A stretch of 19,924 nucleotides of DNA from Oscillospiraceae bacterium (GCA_900768705.1 CAAGEB010000085.1:1-19924), one strand, 5' to 3'; counted from the stretch's first letter, positions 1 through 7,738 are shown. Notes: generated by a model not told the origin, from the letters alone. A program made the numbers and translations.

Positions 1-29
1 AGACAAAAGGAAGCGAAAAGCCAATTCTG

Positions 30-273
30 GTCTGTACAGACTTATTACCTTACAGGCAGAAACCAAACCATTTTGCAGAGTACCGTTGGGAAACAGCGGC
101 TTGCCGCCCTTACAGTCGAAACGCAACCCACATTGCAATGTATCGTTGGGAAAAAGCGGCTTGCCGCCCCCTTCCCCCATGTGGGAAGGGGGTTAGGGGG
201 ATAGGGGCGGAATAGAACAATCTTATTACCTTACAGGCACAGACTAACCCACATTGCATAATATTGTTGGGAA
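30..273 (-). repeat. Three copies of an interspersed palindromic repeat, with hairpin spacers
   Basis: Three related units lie at about 41-93, 108-153 and 221-272. Read on the minus strand, each begins with (T)TTCCCAAC, has a central dyad around ACATTGCAATGT (perfect in the middle copy) and ends with CTGTAAGG, followed in two copies by TAATAAG. The middle copy stops right after CTGTAAGG. The first spacer (94-108) is a GCGGC-TT-GCCGC hairpin. The second (about 154-210) repeats that hairpin and adds a C5TTC3/G3AAG5 hairpin. The left copy abuts the palindrome GTCTGTACAGAC (30-41). Two further copies, in the opposite orientation, lie at 10835-10990. No reading frame is conserved. The family is not one I recognise by name. 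It behaves like a non-coding, MITE- or REP-like intergenic repeat, placed about 30 bp past the dnaE stop. Confidence 0.8.
167..207. repeat. GC-rich hairpin plus telomere-like G-tract
   Basis: CCCCCTTCCC (167-176) pairs perfectly with GGGAAGGGGG (183-192) across a 6-nt loop. The right arm runs on into GGTTAGGGGGATAGGGG, so the plus strand has four G-runs (183-207) that could form a G-quadruplex. The same 25-base run recurs on the minus strand at 10992-11016, also next to copies of the interspersed repeat, so the G-tract is part of a composite repeat and not a lone terminator. Confidence 0.75.
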
Positions 274-300
274 CAGCTCACCGTATCCTCGTTCACTGCC

Positions 301-3300
301 TCATTTAACAATAATATTATTCTCCCCGCATATTGCTTTCAGCTTTTTTATCAGTGTATCACAAATCCGAACTCCTCTGATGGAATTCACACGCCTTACT
401 TGCCTCGTATCCGCAAAGCATATCCTCGCTTGTGAAACGCCCTTGAAGGCATTGAGCGCAGCTATTACGCTGCCGGTTCTCCGGTCGTTTTCCGAGTTCA
501 GATTGACATAAAGCGTTCTGACAGTATGCACGGGCAGAGTCTGAGCAGGCACGGCATTGTCCGCAATAAAGCTTGTACGCTGATTACGATGAGTTATTTT
601 TCCCCGCAGGCAATATACTTCTCCCGTTTTTATCCTGCCGATTTTTGACAGAATATCCGAAAAAATCACTCCCTCCGTTTCGCCGCTCTCATCTTCCAGA
701 CGGATAAAGCACATTGCACCGTTTTTTGCATTGTGCAGTCTGTTGTCGGTTACAAGAGCAGTAAGTGAGACAGGACCGGTTTTTCTCAGTGCGTCTGCGA
801 TAAACATACAGTCCTCATACGCATTCGGAAGATAAACCGATGCGGGATGACCGGAAATGTACATTCCCACAGCTTCCTGCTCCATTGTAAGAAGCCGTGC
901 TTTTCCGAATTCGGGTATTTCGGGAAATTCAAATCCTGCGTTTCCGCTGTTTTCGCTGCCGAACAGATCCAGCTGTCCCTCGGATTTTCGTTTATAATCA
1001 CGGTTCGCATACTCCAGCAGCTCATCCATGCCCTGCATAATGCTGTGTCGGTTTCGGGGTGGAATATTGTCAAATGCTCCGCAGCGGACAAGTGCTTCCA
1101 TATATCGGCGGTTATTGTCGTACTTTGCCATACGGACAGCAAAATCCGCCGCCGATACGAATTTTCCGTTTTTCCGTTCCTTAACCGCATTGTCCGCAAA
1201 GCCTCTGCTGAGATTTTTCACAGCCGACAGTCCGAAGCGTACCGATTCGCCTTCCACCGTAAAATCGGAAAAGCTGTGGTTTATATCGGGAGGGAGCAGC
1301 TGTATGCCGTGATTTTTCATGTCGGAAATATATTCCGTCATTTTTTCCGTGCTGTCTGAAACTCCGGAAATCAGCATTGACATATATTCCGTGTAGCAAT
1401 GACAGCGCAGATATGCGGTCTGATATGCTACCCACGAATATGCCGCAGCATGGGATTTGTTGAAGGCGTAGGAGGCAAACTGCGCCATTTCATCGAAAAT
1501 TTCGTTGGCAATATTCTCGGGAACCCCGTTTGCTATCGCCCCGCAGTTGGAATCCGTTCCATAAACGAATGCGCTGCGCTCCTGTTTCATAACGCTGTGC
1601 TTTTTCTTTGCCATGGCACGGCGAACCAGATCCGCTCTTCCATAGGAATATCCGCCCACAACACGGCATATCTGCATAACCTGTTCCTGATATACGATAC
1701 AGCCGTAGGTTACGGAAAGTATATCCCTCAGCAGCGGATGTTTATACTCTATTTCTTCGGGCTTTTTATGACGGTTTTCTATATACAGCGGAATTGAAGC
1801 CATAGGTCCGGGACGGTATAAAGCCAGTGCTGCAGTCAGATCCTCGAGAGAAGCGGGTTGCAGTCTTGACAGCACCGAGGTCATACCCTCGGATTCAAAC
1901 TGAAACACTCCGCAGGTGCCGCCGCTTCCCAGCATTTTATATACCTCGCTGTCGGTGTCGTTGATTTTGTTTATGTCAAAGTCGGGTTGCTTAAGTTTAA
2001 TCAGGTCGCAGGTTTTTTTGATAAGGGTAAGGTTGCGGAGACCCAGAAAGTCCATTTTCAGCAGACCCAGCCTCTCCAGAGCCGTCATGGTGAATTGGGT
2101 TGTAAGTCCGCCGTTTTCCGCTTGGAGAGGGACATAGCAGTAAACAGGCTCACGGGTTATTACCACACCTGCTGCGTGAACGGTGGTGTGCCGAGGAAAT
2201 CCCTCAATGCAGAGTGCCACATCTGTCAGCCGTTTTATATCACTGTCCGTCTCGTAAAGCTTTTTCAGCTCGCCTATTTCCAGCTCCTCTTGCAGCGTGG
2301 ATTTAAATGAGGCGATTGACCTTGCGGCAGTGTCAACCGTCTGGGGGTTTATTCCCATTACCCTGCCTGCGTCACGGAGAGCCGCTCTCGCCTTTAAGGT
2401 ATCGAAGGCGGCAATCTGCGCCACATGATCGGGGGTGTATTTCCGACGGACATATTCGATAACCTCTTCCCGACGCTCGTTGCAGAAATCAATATCAAAG
2501 TCCGGCATTGACACCCGCTCGGGGTTGAGAAACCGCTCAAACAGCAGATTAAACCGCAGCGGGTCAATTTCCGTAATACCCATACAGTAGGCGCAGAGCG
2601 AACCTGCTCCGCTTCCTCTTCCCGGTCCTACCGGAATATCGTGAGTTTTTGCATAGCGCACAAAATCCCATACAATGAGGAAATAGTCCGCAAAACCCAT
2701 TTTTTCGATAACGGAAAGCTCATATTCCAGTCTGTCGTTTATCTCCTTGGTAATGGTTCCGTAGCGTTTTTCTGCGCCTTTTCGGCAAAGGCTGCGGAAA
2801 TAAGCCACATTGTCGGTAACATTTTCCTTGGTAAAAAGCGGGAGCTTTGTTTTTCCGAATTCAAATTCAAAGTTGCAGCGTTCTGCAATTTCTGCCGTTG
2901 CTGCAAGTTCTTTCTCACTAAAAAAACGCCGCATTTCGGAATAGCTTTTGAGGTAGTATTCCTCTGTGGGAAGTCCGTGGGGATCGGGGTCGGTGAGCTT
3001 CAGGTTTTGTCCTATGCAGGAAAGAATACGCTGAACAAAGCTCCCGCTTTTCTCGGTGTAATGAACATTGTTGGTGGGGCAAAGCGGAATACCCGTATGA
3101 CGGGAAAGCTCCCGAAGACCGCCGCAGAGACGGTTTTCCGACTCGGTATCGTGGTTTACAAGCTCCAGATAGAAATTTCCCCGAAACATATCGGAGAATT
3201 GTTCCGCAGTTTTTTTCGCTTCGGAAAATCGGTTTTCCAGAATTAGCCTTCCTATTTCGCCGCTGATTCCGCCCGAAAGGGCAATAAGCCCCTCGGCGTA

Positions 3301-3675
3301 TTTCGACAGGCAGTCCTTGTCGGTGATGAACCGGGAGCCTCGGGGAACCTGCTCGGTAATAATTCGGCAAAGGTTTTTGTACCCTTTTTCGTTTTCCGCC
3401 AGAAGAGTAAGACGGTAAGGCTCAAAATCGGGACGCTGCGGAACAAGTCTGCTGTTCTCTGCAATCAGCACCTCGCAGCCGATAATCGGCTTTATTCCCA
3501 CCTCATGACATATATCCGCAAAGTCGATTGCGCCGTAAAGCGCAGCGGTATCGGTTATGGCAAGGGCAGTTTGTCCCATTGCCTTTGCTTTTTCAATCGG
3601 CTCACGGAGACGGCAGGCTCCCGAAAGCAGACTGTATTCTGTGTGAACATTCAGATGAACAAAATTTGTAGCCAT
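301..3675 (-). CDS. dnaE: DNA polymerase III subunit alpha, DnaE type
   Basis: This is a replicative C-family DNA polymerase of 1124 residues, a normal length for DnaE. The N-terminal PHP domain starts FVHLNVHTEYSLLSGA. The catalytic core contains GRGSGAGS and the aspartate motif PDFDIDF near residues 391-397. A helix-hairpin-helix region follows, and a C-terminal OB-fold lies around residues 970-1045. It lacks the internal exonuclease of PolC, so it is DnaE; Firmicutes usually also carry PolC elsewhere. The PHP metal motifs look degraded: HLNVH where active PHPs have HLHxH, and ITDT where ITDH is usual. PHP-based proofreading is therefore unlikely. The frame stays open upstream to an ATG at 3741, but that ATG lies inside the rpmF terminator. 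The ATG at 3675 starts where the family starts and has GGGAG upstream, although 13 nt away. It is the last gene of the minus-strand run. Confidence 0.96.
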   Translation of the reverse strand: MATNFVHLNVHTEYSLLSGACRLREPIEKAKAMGQTALAITDTAALYGAIDFADICHEVGIKPIIGCEVLIAENSRLVPQRPDFEPYRLTLLAENEKGYKNLCRIITEQVPRGSRFITDKDCLSKYAEGLIALSGGISGEIGRLILENRFSEAKKTAEQFSDMFRGNFYLELVNHDTESENRLCGGLRELSRHTGIPLCPTNNVHYTEKSGSFVQRILSCIGQNLKLTDPDPHGLPTEEYYLKSYSEMRRFFSEKELAATAEIAERCNFEFEFGKTKLPLFTKENVTDNVAYFRSLCRKGAEKRYGTITKEINDRLEYELSVIEKMGFADYFLIVWDFVRYAKTHDIPVGPGRGSGAGSLCAYCMGITEIDPLRFNLLFERFLNPERVSMPDFDIDFCNERREEVIEYVRRKYTPDHVAQIAAFDTLKARAALRDAGRVMGINPQTVDTAARSIASFKSTLQEELEIGELKKLYETDSDIKRLTDVALCIEGFPRHTTVHAAGVVITREPVYCYVPLQAENGGLTTQFTMTALERLGLLKMDFLGLRNLTLIKKTCDLIKLKQPDFDINKINDTDSEVYKMLGSGGTCGVFQFESEGMTSVLSRLQPASLEDLTAALALYRPGPMASIPLYIENRHKKPEEIEYKHPLLRDILSVTYGCIVYQEQVMQICRVVGGYSYGRADLVRRAMAKKKHSVMKQERSAFVYGTDSNCGAIANGVPENIANEIFDEMAQFASYAFNKSHAAAYSWVAYQTAYLRCHCYTEYMSMLISGVSDSTEKMTEYISDMKNHGIQLLPPDINHSFSDFTVEGESVRFGLSAVKNLSRGFADNAVKERKNGKFVSAADFAVRMAKYDNNRRYMEALVRCGAFDNIPPRNRHSIMQGMDELLEYANRDYKRKSEGQLDLFGSENSGNAGFEFPEIPEFGKARLLTMEQEAVGMYISGHPASVYLPNAYEDCMFIADALRKTGPVSLTALVTDNRLHNAKNGAMCFIRLEDESGETEGVIFSDILSKIGRIKTGEVYCLRGKITHRNQRTSFIADNAVPAQTLPVHTVRTLYVNLNSENDRRTGSVIAALNAFKGVSQARICFADTRQVRRVNSIRGVRICDTLIKKLKAICGENNIIVK

Positions 3676-3716
3676 AAGACAAATTATTCTCCCAAGCCAT
3701 GTCGGGTTATACATAC

Positions 3717-3744
3717 AAAAAACGGCTTGACATCCAGCCAAGCC
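3717..3744 (-). terminator. Intrinsic terminator after rpmF, within the dnaE leader
   Basis: On the minus strand GGCTTG (3744-3739) pairs with CAAGCC (3729-3724) over a 9-nt loop, followed by G and six T (3722-3717). It ends rpmF transcription, and it lies between a possible dnaE promoter and the dnaE start. It could therefore also attenuate dnaE (see findings). Confidence 0.6.
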
Positions 3745-3759
3745 ATTTTGTTCGGTTAC

Positions 3760-3789
3760 ATTATATCCGAGTGACTATCCGTCAGTCAG
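3760..3789 (-). promoter_or_regulatory. Possible dnaE promoter overlapping the rpmF stop codon
   Basis: The minus strand has a perfect TATAAT (3765-3760), 18 nt after CTGACT (3789-3784), a weak -35 (4 of 6 to TTGACA). The -35 overlaps the last codons and stop of rpmF. The good -10 makes it plausible; the -35 limits confidence. Confidence 0.4.
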
Positions 3790-3967
3790 CTTCCTTTGCG
3801 ATAACAACCTTGCCGTTGTAATAACCGCAATTGCTGCATACTCTGTGTGCCAGCTTCAGTTCGCCGCACTGCTTGCAGCGGGAGAAGGAAGGAGCGGAAA
3901 TCTTCCATACTGCGGAGCGTCTCTTGTCGCGTCTTGCACGAGATACTTTTCTCTTAGGAACTGCCAT
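3782..3967 (-). CDS. rpmF: 50S ribosomal protein L32
   Basis: This is a small basic protein of 61 residues that begins MAVPKRKVSRARRDKRRS, the family hallmark. It carries two CxxC pairs, C31/C34 and C44/C47, which is the zinc-binding form of L32, a structural protein of the large ribosomal subunit. An in-frame ATG exists ten codons upstream (3997). The chosen start at 3967 matches the universal N-terminus and has AAGGGGG about 8 nt upstream. The gene has its own near-perfect promoter and a terminator. In many Firmicutes rpmF follows a yceD-like (DUF177) gene, but here no such gene precedes it. Four-cysteine L32 genes often coexist with zinc-independent paralogues elsewhere; this window cannot show that. 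Confidence 0.97.
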   Translation of the reverse strand: MAVPKRKVSRARRDKRRSAVWKISAPSFSRCKQCGELKLAHRVCSNCGYYNGKVVIAKEAD

Positions 3968-3997
3968 TTTTCTTACCCCCTTAAAGTTTCTAATCAC

Positions 3998-4013
3998 ACG
4001 CCTAAAATGGCGT
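3998..4013 (-). promoter_or_regulatory. Hairpin in the rpmF 5' leader
   Basis: ACGCC and GGCGT pair across a 6-nt loop in the transcribed leader between the rpmF promoter and its ribosome site. The stem is short, and its role, if any, is unknown. Confidence 0.35.
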
Positions 4014-4043
4014 AATCACTTGTCAATAATTCGGACAAACTCT

Positions 4044-4072
4044 ATTATAACACAACAGCACCTATTTGTCAA
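4044..4072 (-). promoter_or_regulatory. Consensus sigma-A promoter for rpmF
   Basis: The minus strand reads TTGACA (4072-4067), 17 nt, then TATAAT (4049-4044). It matches the consensus perfectly with ideal spacing, and gives a leader of roughly 70 nt before rpmF. Confidence 0.85.
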
Positions 4073-4149
4073 GCGGTTTTTTCAAAAAAATTTCCGTTGA
4101 CAACAGGTGCCGTCATTGATTTTTTAATCCACAATATGTTGATAAGAGA

Positions 4150-4554
4150 TTAACCGATATACTTCTTTACGCTGTCGGGAAGCTCAGAATTATCCGCAGA
4201 AATTGTGAGGGTGATAGTGGTGTCGGGGGAGATTTTTGCCAGCTTGTCAAAAACTTCTCCCAGCTTTACAAAGTCTCTTCCGGCAATTTTCAGGGTTGCG
4301 TCAACAAAAATATCCGTGCAGTCGTGGTCGGATGAAAGAATACCCGCAACAAAGCCATAGAATGCGTCCGCACCCTCAACATCATAATCCTCGATATTGA
4401 TAAGACGAACCTTGTAGGTGATGTCGGTATTGAGGGAAGAACCCTTCTGAATAGCGACAACATTTCCCTTGGATGCCTTTTCCGCCTCATGAATAGCGTC
4501 AATCAGAAGCTTGGTTTTTCCTGTGCCTCTTTTTCCTGTGATAATTTTAACCAT
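4150..4554 (-). CDS. Small P-loop NTPase-like protein, function unknown
   Basis: This is a 134-residue protein with an N-terminal Walker A motif, GKRGTGKT at residues 7-14, placed directly after the first beta strand. A hydrophobic strand ending in acid, DIFVDATLKI, is a possible Walker B. The C-terminal strand LTISADNS completes a minimal Rossmann-like core. It is too short for a complete motor or kinase, and no partner domain is seen. The frame is open further upstream into pgi, but GGAGG 8 nt before the ATG at 4554 fixes the start. It follows the pgi stop by 49 bp and probably shares its transcript. I recognise only the fold, not a named function; similar short ATP-binding proteins are common in Clostridia. 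Confidence 0.85.
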   Translation of the reverse strand: MVKIITGKRGTGKTKLLIDAIHEAEKASKGNVVAIQKGSSLNTDITYKVRLINIEDYDVEGADAFYGFVAGILSSDHDCTDIFVDATLKIAGRDFVKLGEVFDKLAKISPDTTITLTISADNSELPDSVKKYIG

Positions 4555-4603
4555 AATGATTTCCTCCGTTGTATATTCTCGGAAAGCTGAGCGTTCCGAT
4601 TTT

Positions 4604-5944
4604 TTAATTTGCCAGCTTCTTTTCGAGAGCTGCCTTCTGATCCTCATAGCCTGGTTTGCCGAGGAGTGCGAACATATTCTTCTTGTAGCTTTCAACGCCG
4701 GGCTGGTCAAAGGGATTTACTCCCAGCATATAGCCGCTGATTGCACAGGCTTTCTCGAAGAAGTAAATCATAAAGCCAAGCTCATATTCGTTAAGCTCGG
4801 GGATTTCCAGAACGATATTGGGAACTCCGCCTTCGGTATGTGCGATTACGGTTCCTTCAAAGGCTTTTCTGTTTACAATGGACATATTCTGGTTGGACAG
4901 GAAGTTAAGTCCGTCCACATTTGTGGGTTCGTCCTTGAGGAACAGATCCTTCTGCGGCTTGCCAAACTGGATAACCGTCTCAAACATAATTCTGGAGCCG
5001 TCCTGAACGAACTGACCCAGAGAATGTAAATCTGTGGAAAATACTGCGCTGGAGGGATACAGCCCCTTGTTGTCCTTGCCCTCGCTTTCGCCGAAGAGCT
5101 GCTTCCACCACTCTGCCATCATAGCAAAGGAGTTTTCATAGCTTATCAGCATTTCAACGCTCTTGCCCTTCTTGTAGAGGATATTACGCAGAGCGGCATA
5201 TCTATAGCAGTCGTTCTTTTCAAGATCGCATTCCGCATAAGCGGTACGGGCGTCGGCAGCACCCTTCATCAGTGCGTCGATATCACAGCCTGCACAGGCA
5301 ATGGGAAGCAGACCAACCGCTGTGAGTACCGAGAAACGGCCGCCCACATCATCGGGGATAACGAAGGTTTCGTAGCCCATTTTGTCGGAAAGCTCCTTGA
5401 GCGTGCCGCGCGCCTTATCGGTGGTGGCGTAAATTCTTCCCTTTGCGCCCTCCTCGCCGTAACGCTCCACAAGCAGGTCACGGAACACACGGAAAGCCAG
5501 CGCAGGCTCCGTGGTGGTGCCGCTCTTGGATATGATATTCACCGAGAAATCCCTGTCTTTAACAAGGGAGATAACCTCGTTAAGGTAGGTGGGGCTAAGG
5601 CTGCAGCCTACGAAATATATCTCGGGGGTGTCTTTTTTCAGCGTGTTGTAAAGAGAGGATTTAAGGGCTTCAATAGCCGCTCTTGCTCCAAGATAAGAGC
5701 CGCCTATGCCGATAACGATAAGTACATCGCTGTCACTCTTGATTTTTTCGGAAGCCTTCTTTATGCGGGAAAATTCTTCCTTGTCATAATCAACCGGCAG
5801 GTCCATCCAGCCCAGAAAGTCGTTTCCTGCGCCGCTTCTGCTTGTAAGGGTTTCGTGCGCCGCCTTTACCAGCGGAAACTCACGGGAAAGCTCGTGCTCT
5901 CTCACAAAGCCGTCAAGATACTTGTCACAAAGCTGTACTCCCAT
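4604..5944 (-). CDS. pgi: Glucose-6-phosphate isomerase
   Basis: This glycolytic and gluconeogenic enzyme interconverts glucose 6-phosphate and fructose 6-phosphate in the cytoplasm. At 446 residues it is the size of Bacillus-type PGI, about 100 shorter than the enterobacterial form. Both family signatures are present: DDVGGRFSVLTAVG near residue 200 and FDQPGVESYKK near the C-terminus. The sugar-phosphate motif IGIGGSYLGARA and the phosphate loop ISKSGTTTEP are intact. Candidate catalytic residues are the Glu in FGESEGKDNKG, the His in STDLHSLGQ and the C-terminal Lys. AGGAG about 10 nt upstream supports the ATG. The gene has its own promoter and overlaps a small upstream frame. The P-loop gene follows. 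Confidence 0.97.
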   Translation of the reverse strand: MGVQLCDKYLDGFVREHELSREFPLVKAAHETLTSRSGAGNDFLGWMDLPVDYDKEEFSRIKKASEKIKSDSDVLIVIGIGGSYLGARAAIEALKSSLYNTLKKDTPEIYFVGCSLSPTYLNEVISLVKDRDFSVNIISKSGTTTEPALAFRVFRDLLVERYGEEGAKGRIYATTDKARGTLKELSDKMGYETFVIPDDVGGRFSVLTAVGLLPIACAGCDIDALMKGAADARTAYAECDLEKNDCYRYAALRNILYKKGKSVEMLISYENSFAMMAEWWKQLFGESEGKDNKGLYPSSAVFSTDLHSLGQFVQDGSRIMFETVIQFGKPQKDLFLKDEPTNVDGLNFLSNQNMSIVNRKAFEGTVIAHTEGGVPNIVLEIPELNEYELGFMIYFFEKACAISGYMLGVNPFDQPGVESYKKNMFALLGKPGYEDQKAALEKKLAN

Positions 5945-6005
5945 AGTAATCAGTTCTCCTTTCGACCGTGTTCATCATTTTGAAAATAAGCTCACGGTAC
6001 TCCAT
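5925..6005 (-). CDS. Possible leaderless 26-codon upstream ORF overlapping pgi
   Basis: An ATG at 6005 lies 7 nt past the pgi -10 box, so it could be at or very near the first base of the transcript. It opens a 26-codon frame, MEYRELIFKMMNTVERRTDY and six more residues. The frame covers the pgi ribosome site and ends 20 nt inside pgi in another frame. It has no ribosome site of its own. It may be a coupled leader peptide, or chance. Confidence 0.3.
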   Translation of the reverse strand: MEYRELIFKMMNTVERRTDYYGSTAL

Positions 6006-6011
6006 ATCTCT

Positions 6012-6040
6012 ATTATATATTACTTTTATATTTTTTTCAA
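6012..6040 (-). promoter_or_regulatory. Promoter of the pgi unit
   Basis: The minus strand reads TTGAAA (6040-6035), 17 nt, then TATAAT (6017-6012), embedded in a very A/T-rich stretch. It places the start of transcription about 60 nt before the pgi ATG. Confidence 0.75.
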
Positions 6041-6139
6041 GATTTTTTGAGGGAAGTAAAACATTTTGGAGAAAGTTCACTATTTTAGCCAACATATTTA
6101 GCAATTTTGCACAAATATTCCTTGAGGGAACAGGATTAA

Positions 6140-6766
6140 TCAAAGTAGTTTGTTAAACCTGTCCAGCAGCTCCGACAGCTCCATTTGCTTTATCGCCGCA
6201 TCGTGCGCGCCTTTTCCCGAAATACCCAGAAAAAAGTCCTTGTAATCGATAGCGGTGGTGTCCGGAAGCTCCAGAGAATTTACTCCCCGTAAATCTCTTG
6301 AAATTCCCACTCCCAGCCGTTTCAGAAAAGCCTCCTTTTGCACCCAGAACCGCAGAAAATCACTGTTGCAGGTCATGTGAAAGCTTTCCTCGTCGGATAA
6401 AACACGCTTGCACAGTGTTTCGCTCACTCGTCTGTCCTTGCGTTCAATGTCAATTCCGATTTCCTCTCCCTGTGCAAAAGCTGCCGCCACGGCACCATCG
6501 GTGTGGGTGAGTGAAAACTGGAGATCGCTGTTTTTCAGATAGGGTTTTCCGTAGCTTCCGAAAACAAATTTGATTTTATTCCCGCTTTTTCCCGTGCGGC
6601 GTTCTATTTCGGACAGAACCAGCAATTGGGACAGCAGAGAATTTATCCTGTCCCGTTCGACTTTTTTTGCCAGTATTCCCTTCCTGCGGGAATATGTAAG
6701 AAGACCCAGATAGCCGCTTATTTCGTCCCAGACAATTCCTTCGGTTTTTATAAGAATTATATCCAT
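6140..6766 (-). CDS. 4'-phosphopantetheinyl transferase, Sfp type
   Basis: This 208-residue enzyme transfers the phosphopantetheine arm of CoA to a carrier-protein serine. Family motifs appear in order: GKPYL near 73-77, FSLTHTDG near 84-91 (usually xxxSHSxx, here with Thr for Ser), GIDIE at 104-108 with magnesium ligands D106 and E108, and WVQKEAFLK at 141-149 with K144 and E145. The length fits the Sfp family and not AcpS, so the target could be a polyketide, peptide or fatty-acid carrier; no synthase lies nearby. The start has GGGGG 7 nt upstream. It begins 30 bp after the Rsm22-family gene and is probably co-transcribed. No clear terminator follows. Confidence 0.92.
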   Translation of the reverse strand: MDIILIKTEGIVWDEISGYLGLLTYSRRKGILAKKVERDRINSLLSQLLVLSEIERRTGKSGNKIKFVFGSYGKPYLKNSDLQFSLTHTDGAVAAAFAQGEEIGIDIERKDRRVSETLCKRVLSDEESFHMTCNSDFLRFWVQKEAFLKRLGVGISRDLRGVNSLELPDTTAIDYKDFFLGISGKGAHDAAIKQMELSELLDRFNKLL

Positions 6767-6796
6767 AATTTTCCCCCATGTACAAAAAATATCCGG

Positions 6797-7738
6797 TCAG
6801 ATTTTATCTCCCGTATCGGCTTTCCTTGCGGTCTTGAAAAGGTCGTTTTTTCTGGTAATAAGCTCTGTGGAAATTCCTGCTTCGGAACACAGCGTTAATG
6901 TTACTCTGCCGCTCTCGATAAAGGGCTTGCGAAGTATTCTCCGTGAACAAGGAAAGGTATCTCCGTGCGCCGCCGCAATAAAGCAGAATTTTTCGTCCTC
7001 GTAGGGGACCTCTCCGCCCTTCAGCTGCTTGTGAAGTCTTGAACGGGGAACCCGCACCGAGAAATGACACCAGTCGTCTCCGACTATGGGACATTCTCCC
7101 GATTGAGGACAGGGAGCCGCAATTTTCATTCCCCTGCTGACAAGCTGACTGCGGATGGCTTTCATCTCATTAAAGGAATAAGGAGTTCCGGGTTCCACAA
7201 TCACCAGCAGCTTTTTCGCCGCTCTCATAAGATTTTCCACAACACTTTTTCGTCTGTTTTCGGGAAGCTCGTTGAGGCAGTAGGAACAAATAACCAGATC
7301 CGCTTTTTCAGAAATACCGTCGTTTATATCCCGCAGAATATATTCGGCGGAAATACCCATCACATTTGCAAAATGCTTTCCCAGCTCCGACATTTCAGGC
7401 TCTTTTTCCAGACAGATTATATTGTCACACTCTGTAATAATCGACGCCGCAATTGCGCCTGCGCCTGTTCCTGCGCCCACATCAAGAACAGAGCCGATTT
7501 CACAGCCGCAGCATTCAAGAGAAAGCTCCAGCGCACGGCTTACCGCTCCAAAGGTGGCAGGCATTCTCACCGCTGCATAAGCCAAGATATCAGCTCTTGA
7601 TTTTGCGGAAATTTTTCCGCTTTTCTGCTCGCTGCGATAATTTTCAGATAGTCGGGAAACGGTTTTTGCAAGCTCGGTAATATTTTCGTTTTCCAGCAGG
7701 TTGTTTATTTCATTGCGGAGTTCGGCGGGAAATTCCAT
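6797..7738 (-). CDS. Rsm22-family methyltransferase-like protein with putative Fe-S site
   Basis: This 313-residue protein has a SAM-type Rossmann motif, LDVGAGTGAG, at 85-94 and the Rsm22/METTL17 cysteine block. C200, C206 and C214 are spaced C-x5-C-x7-C in PCPQSGECPIVGDDWCHF, with a fourth candidate ligand, C242. In mitochondrial Rsm22/METTL17 the equivalent cysteines bind a 4Fe-4S cluster and the protein acts in small-ribosomal-subunit assembly. A ribosome-linked role here is inference. ELPENRR follows the fold's strand 4. The frame also has a GTG at 7747, but AGGGTG 6 nt before the ATG at 7738 makes the latter the likely start. It heads a two-gene unit with the Sfp-type transferase and has its own promoter and a structured leader. 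Confidence 0.9.
   Translation of the reverse strand: MEFPAELRNEINNLLENENITELAKTVSRLSENYRSEQKSGKISAKSRADILAYAAVRMPATFGAVSRALELSLECCGCEIGSVLDVGAGTGAGAIAASIITECDNIICLEKEPEMSELGKHFANVMGISAEYILRDINDGISEKADLVICSYCLNELPENRRKSVVENLMRAAKKLLVIVEPGTPYSFNEMKAIRSQLVSRGMKIAAPCPQSGECPIVGDDWCHFSVRVPRSRLHKQLKGGEVPYEDEKFCFIAAAHGDTFPCSRRILRKPFIESGRVTLTLCSEAGISTELITRKNDLFKTARKADTGDKI

Noticed and set aside
30..273. CRISPR array
   Set aside because: Units are too long, are imperfect and lie in only three copies; the spacers are hairpins of unequal length and not unique sequences, and no cas genes are present.
3676..3741. 22-codon N-terminal extension of DnaE
   Set aside because: It begins inside the rpmF terminator stem and has no family similarity; the PHP domain starts at the 3675 ATG.
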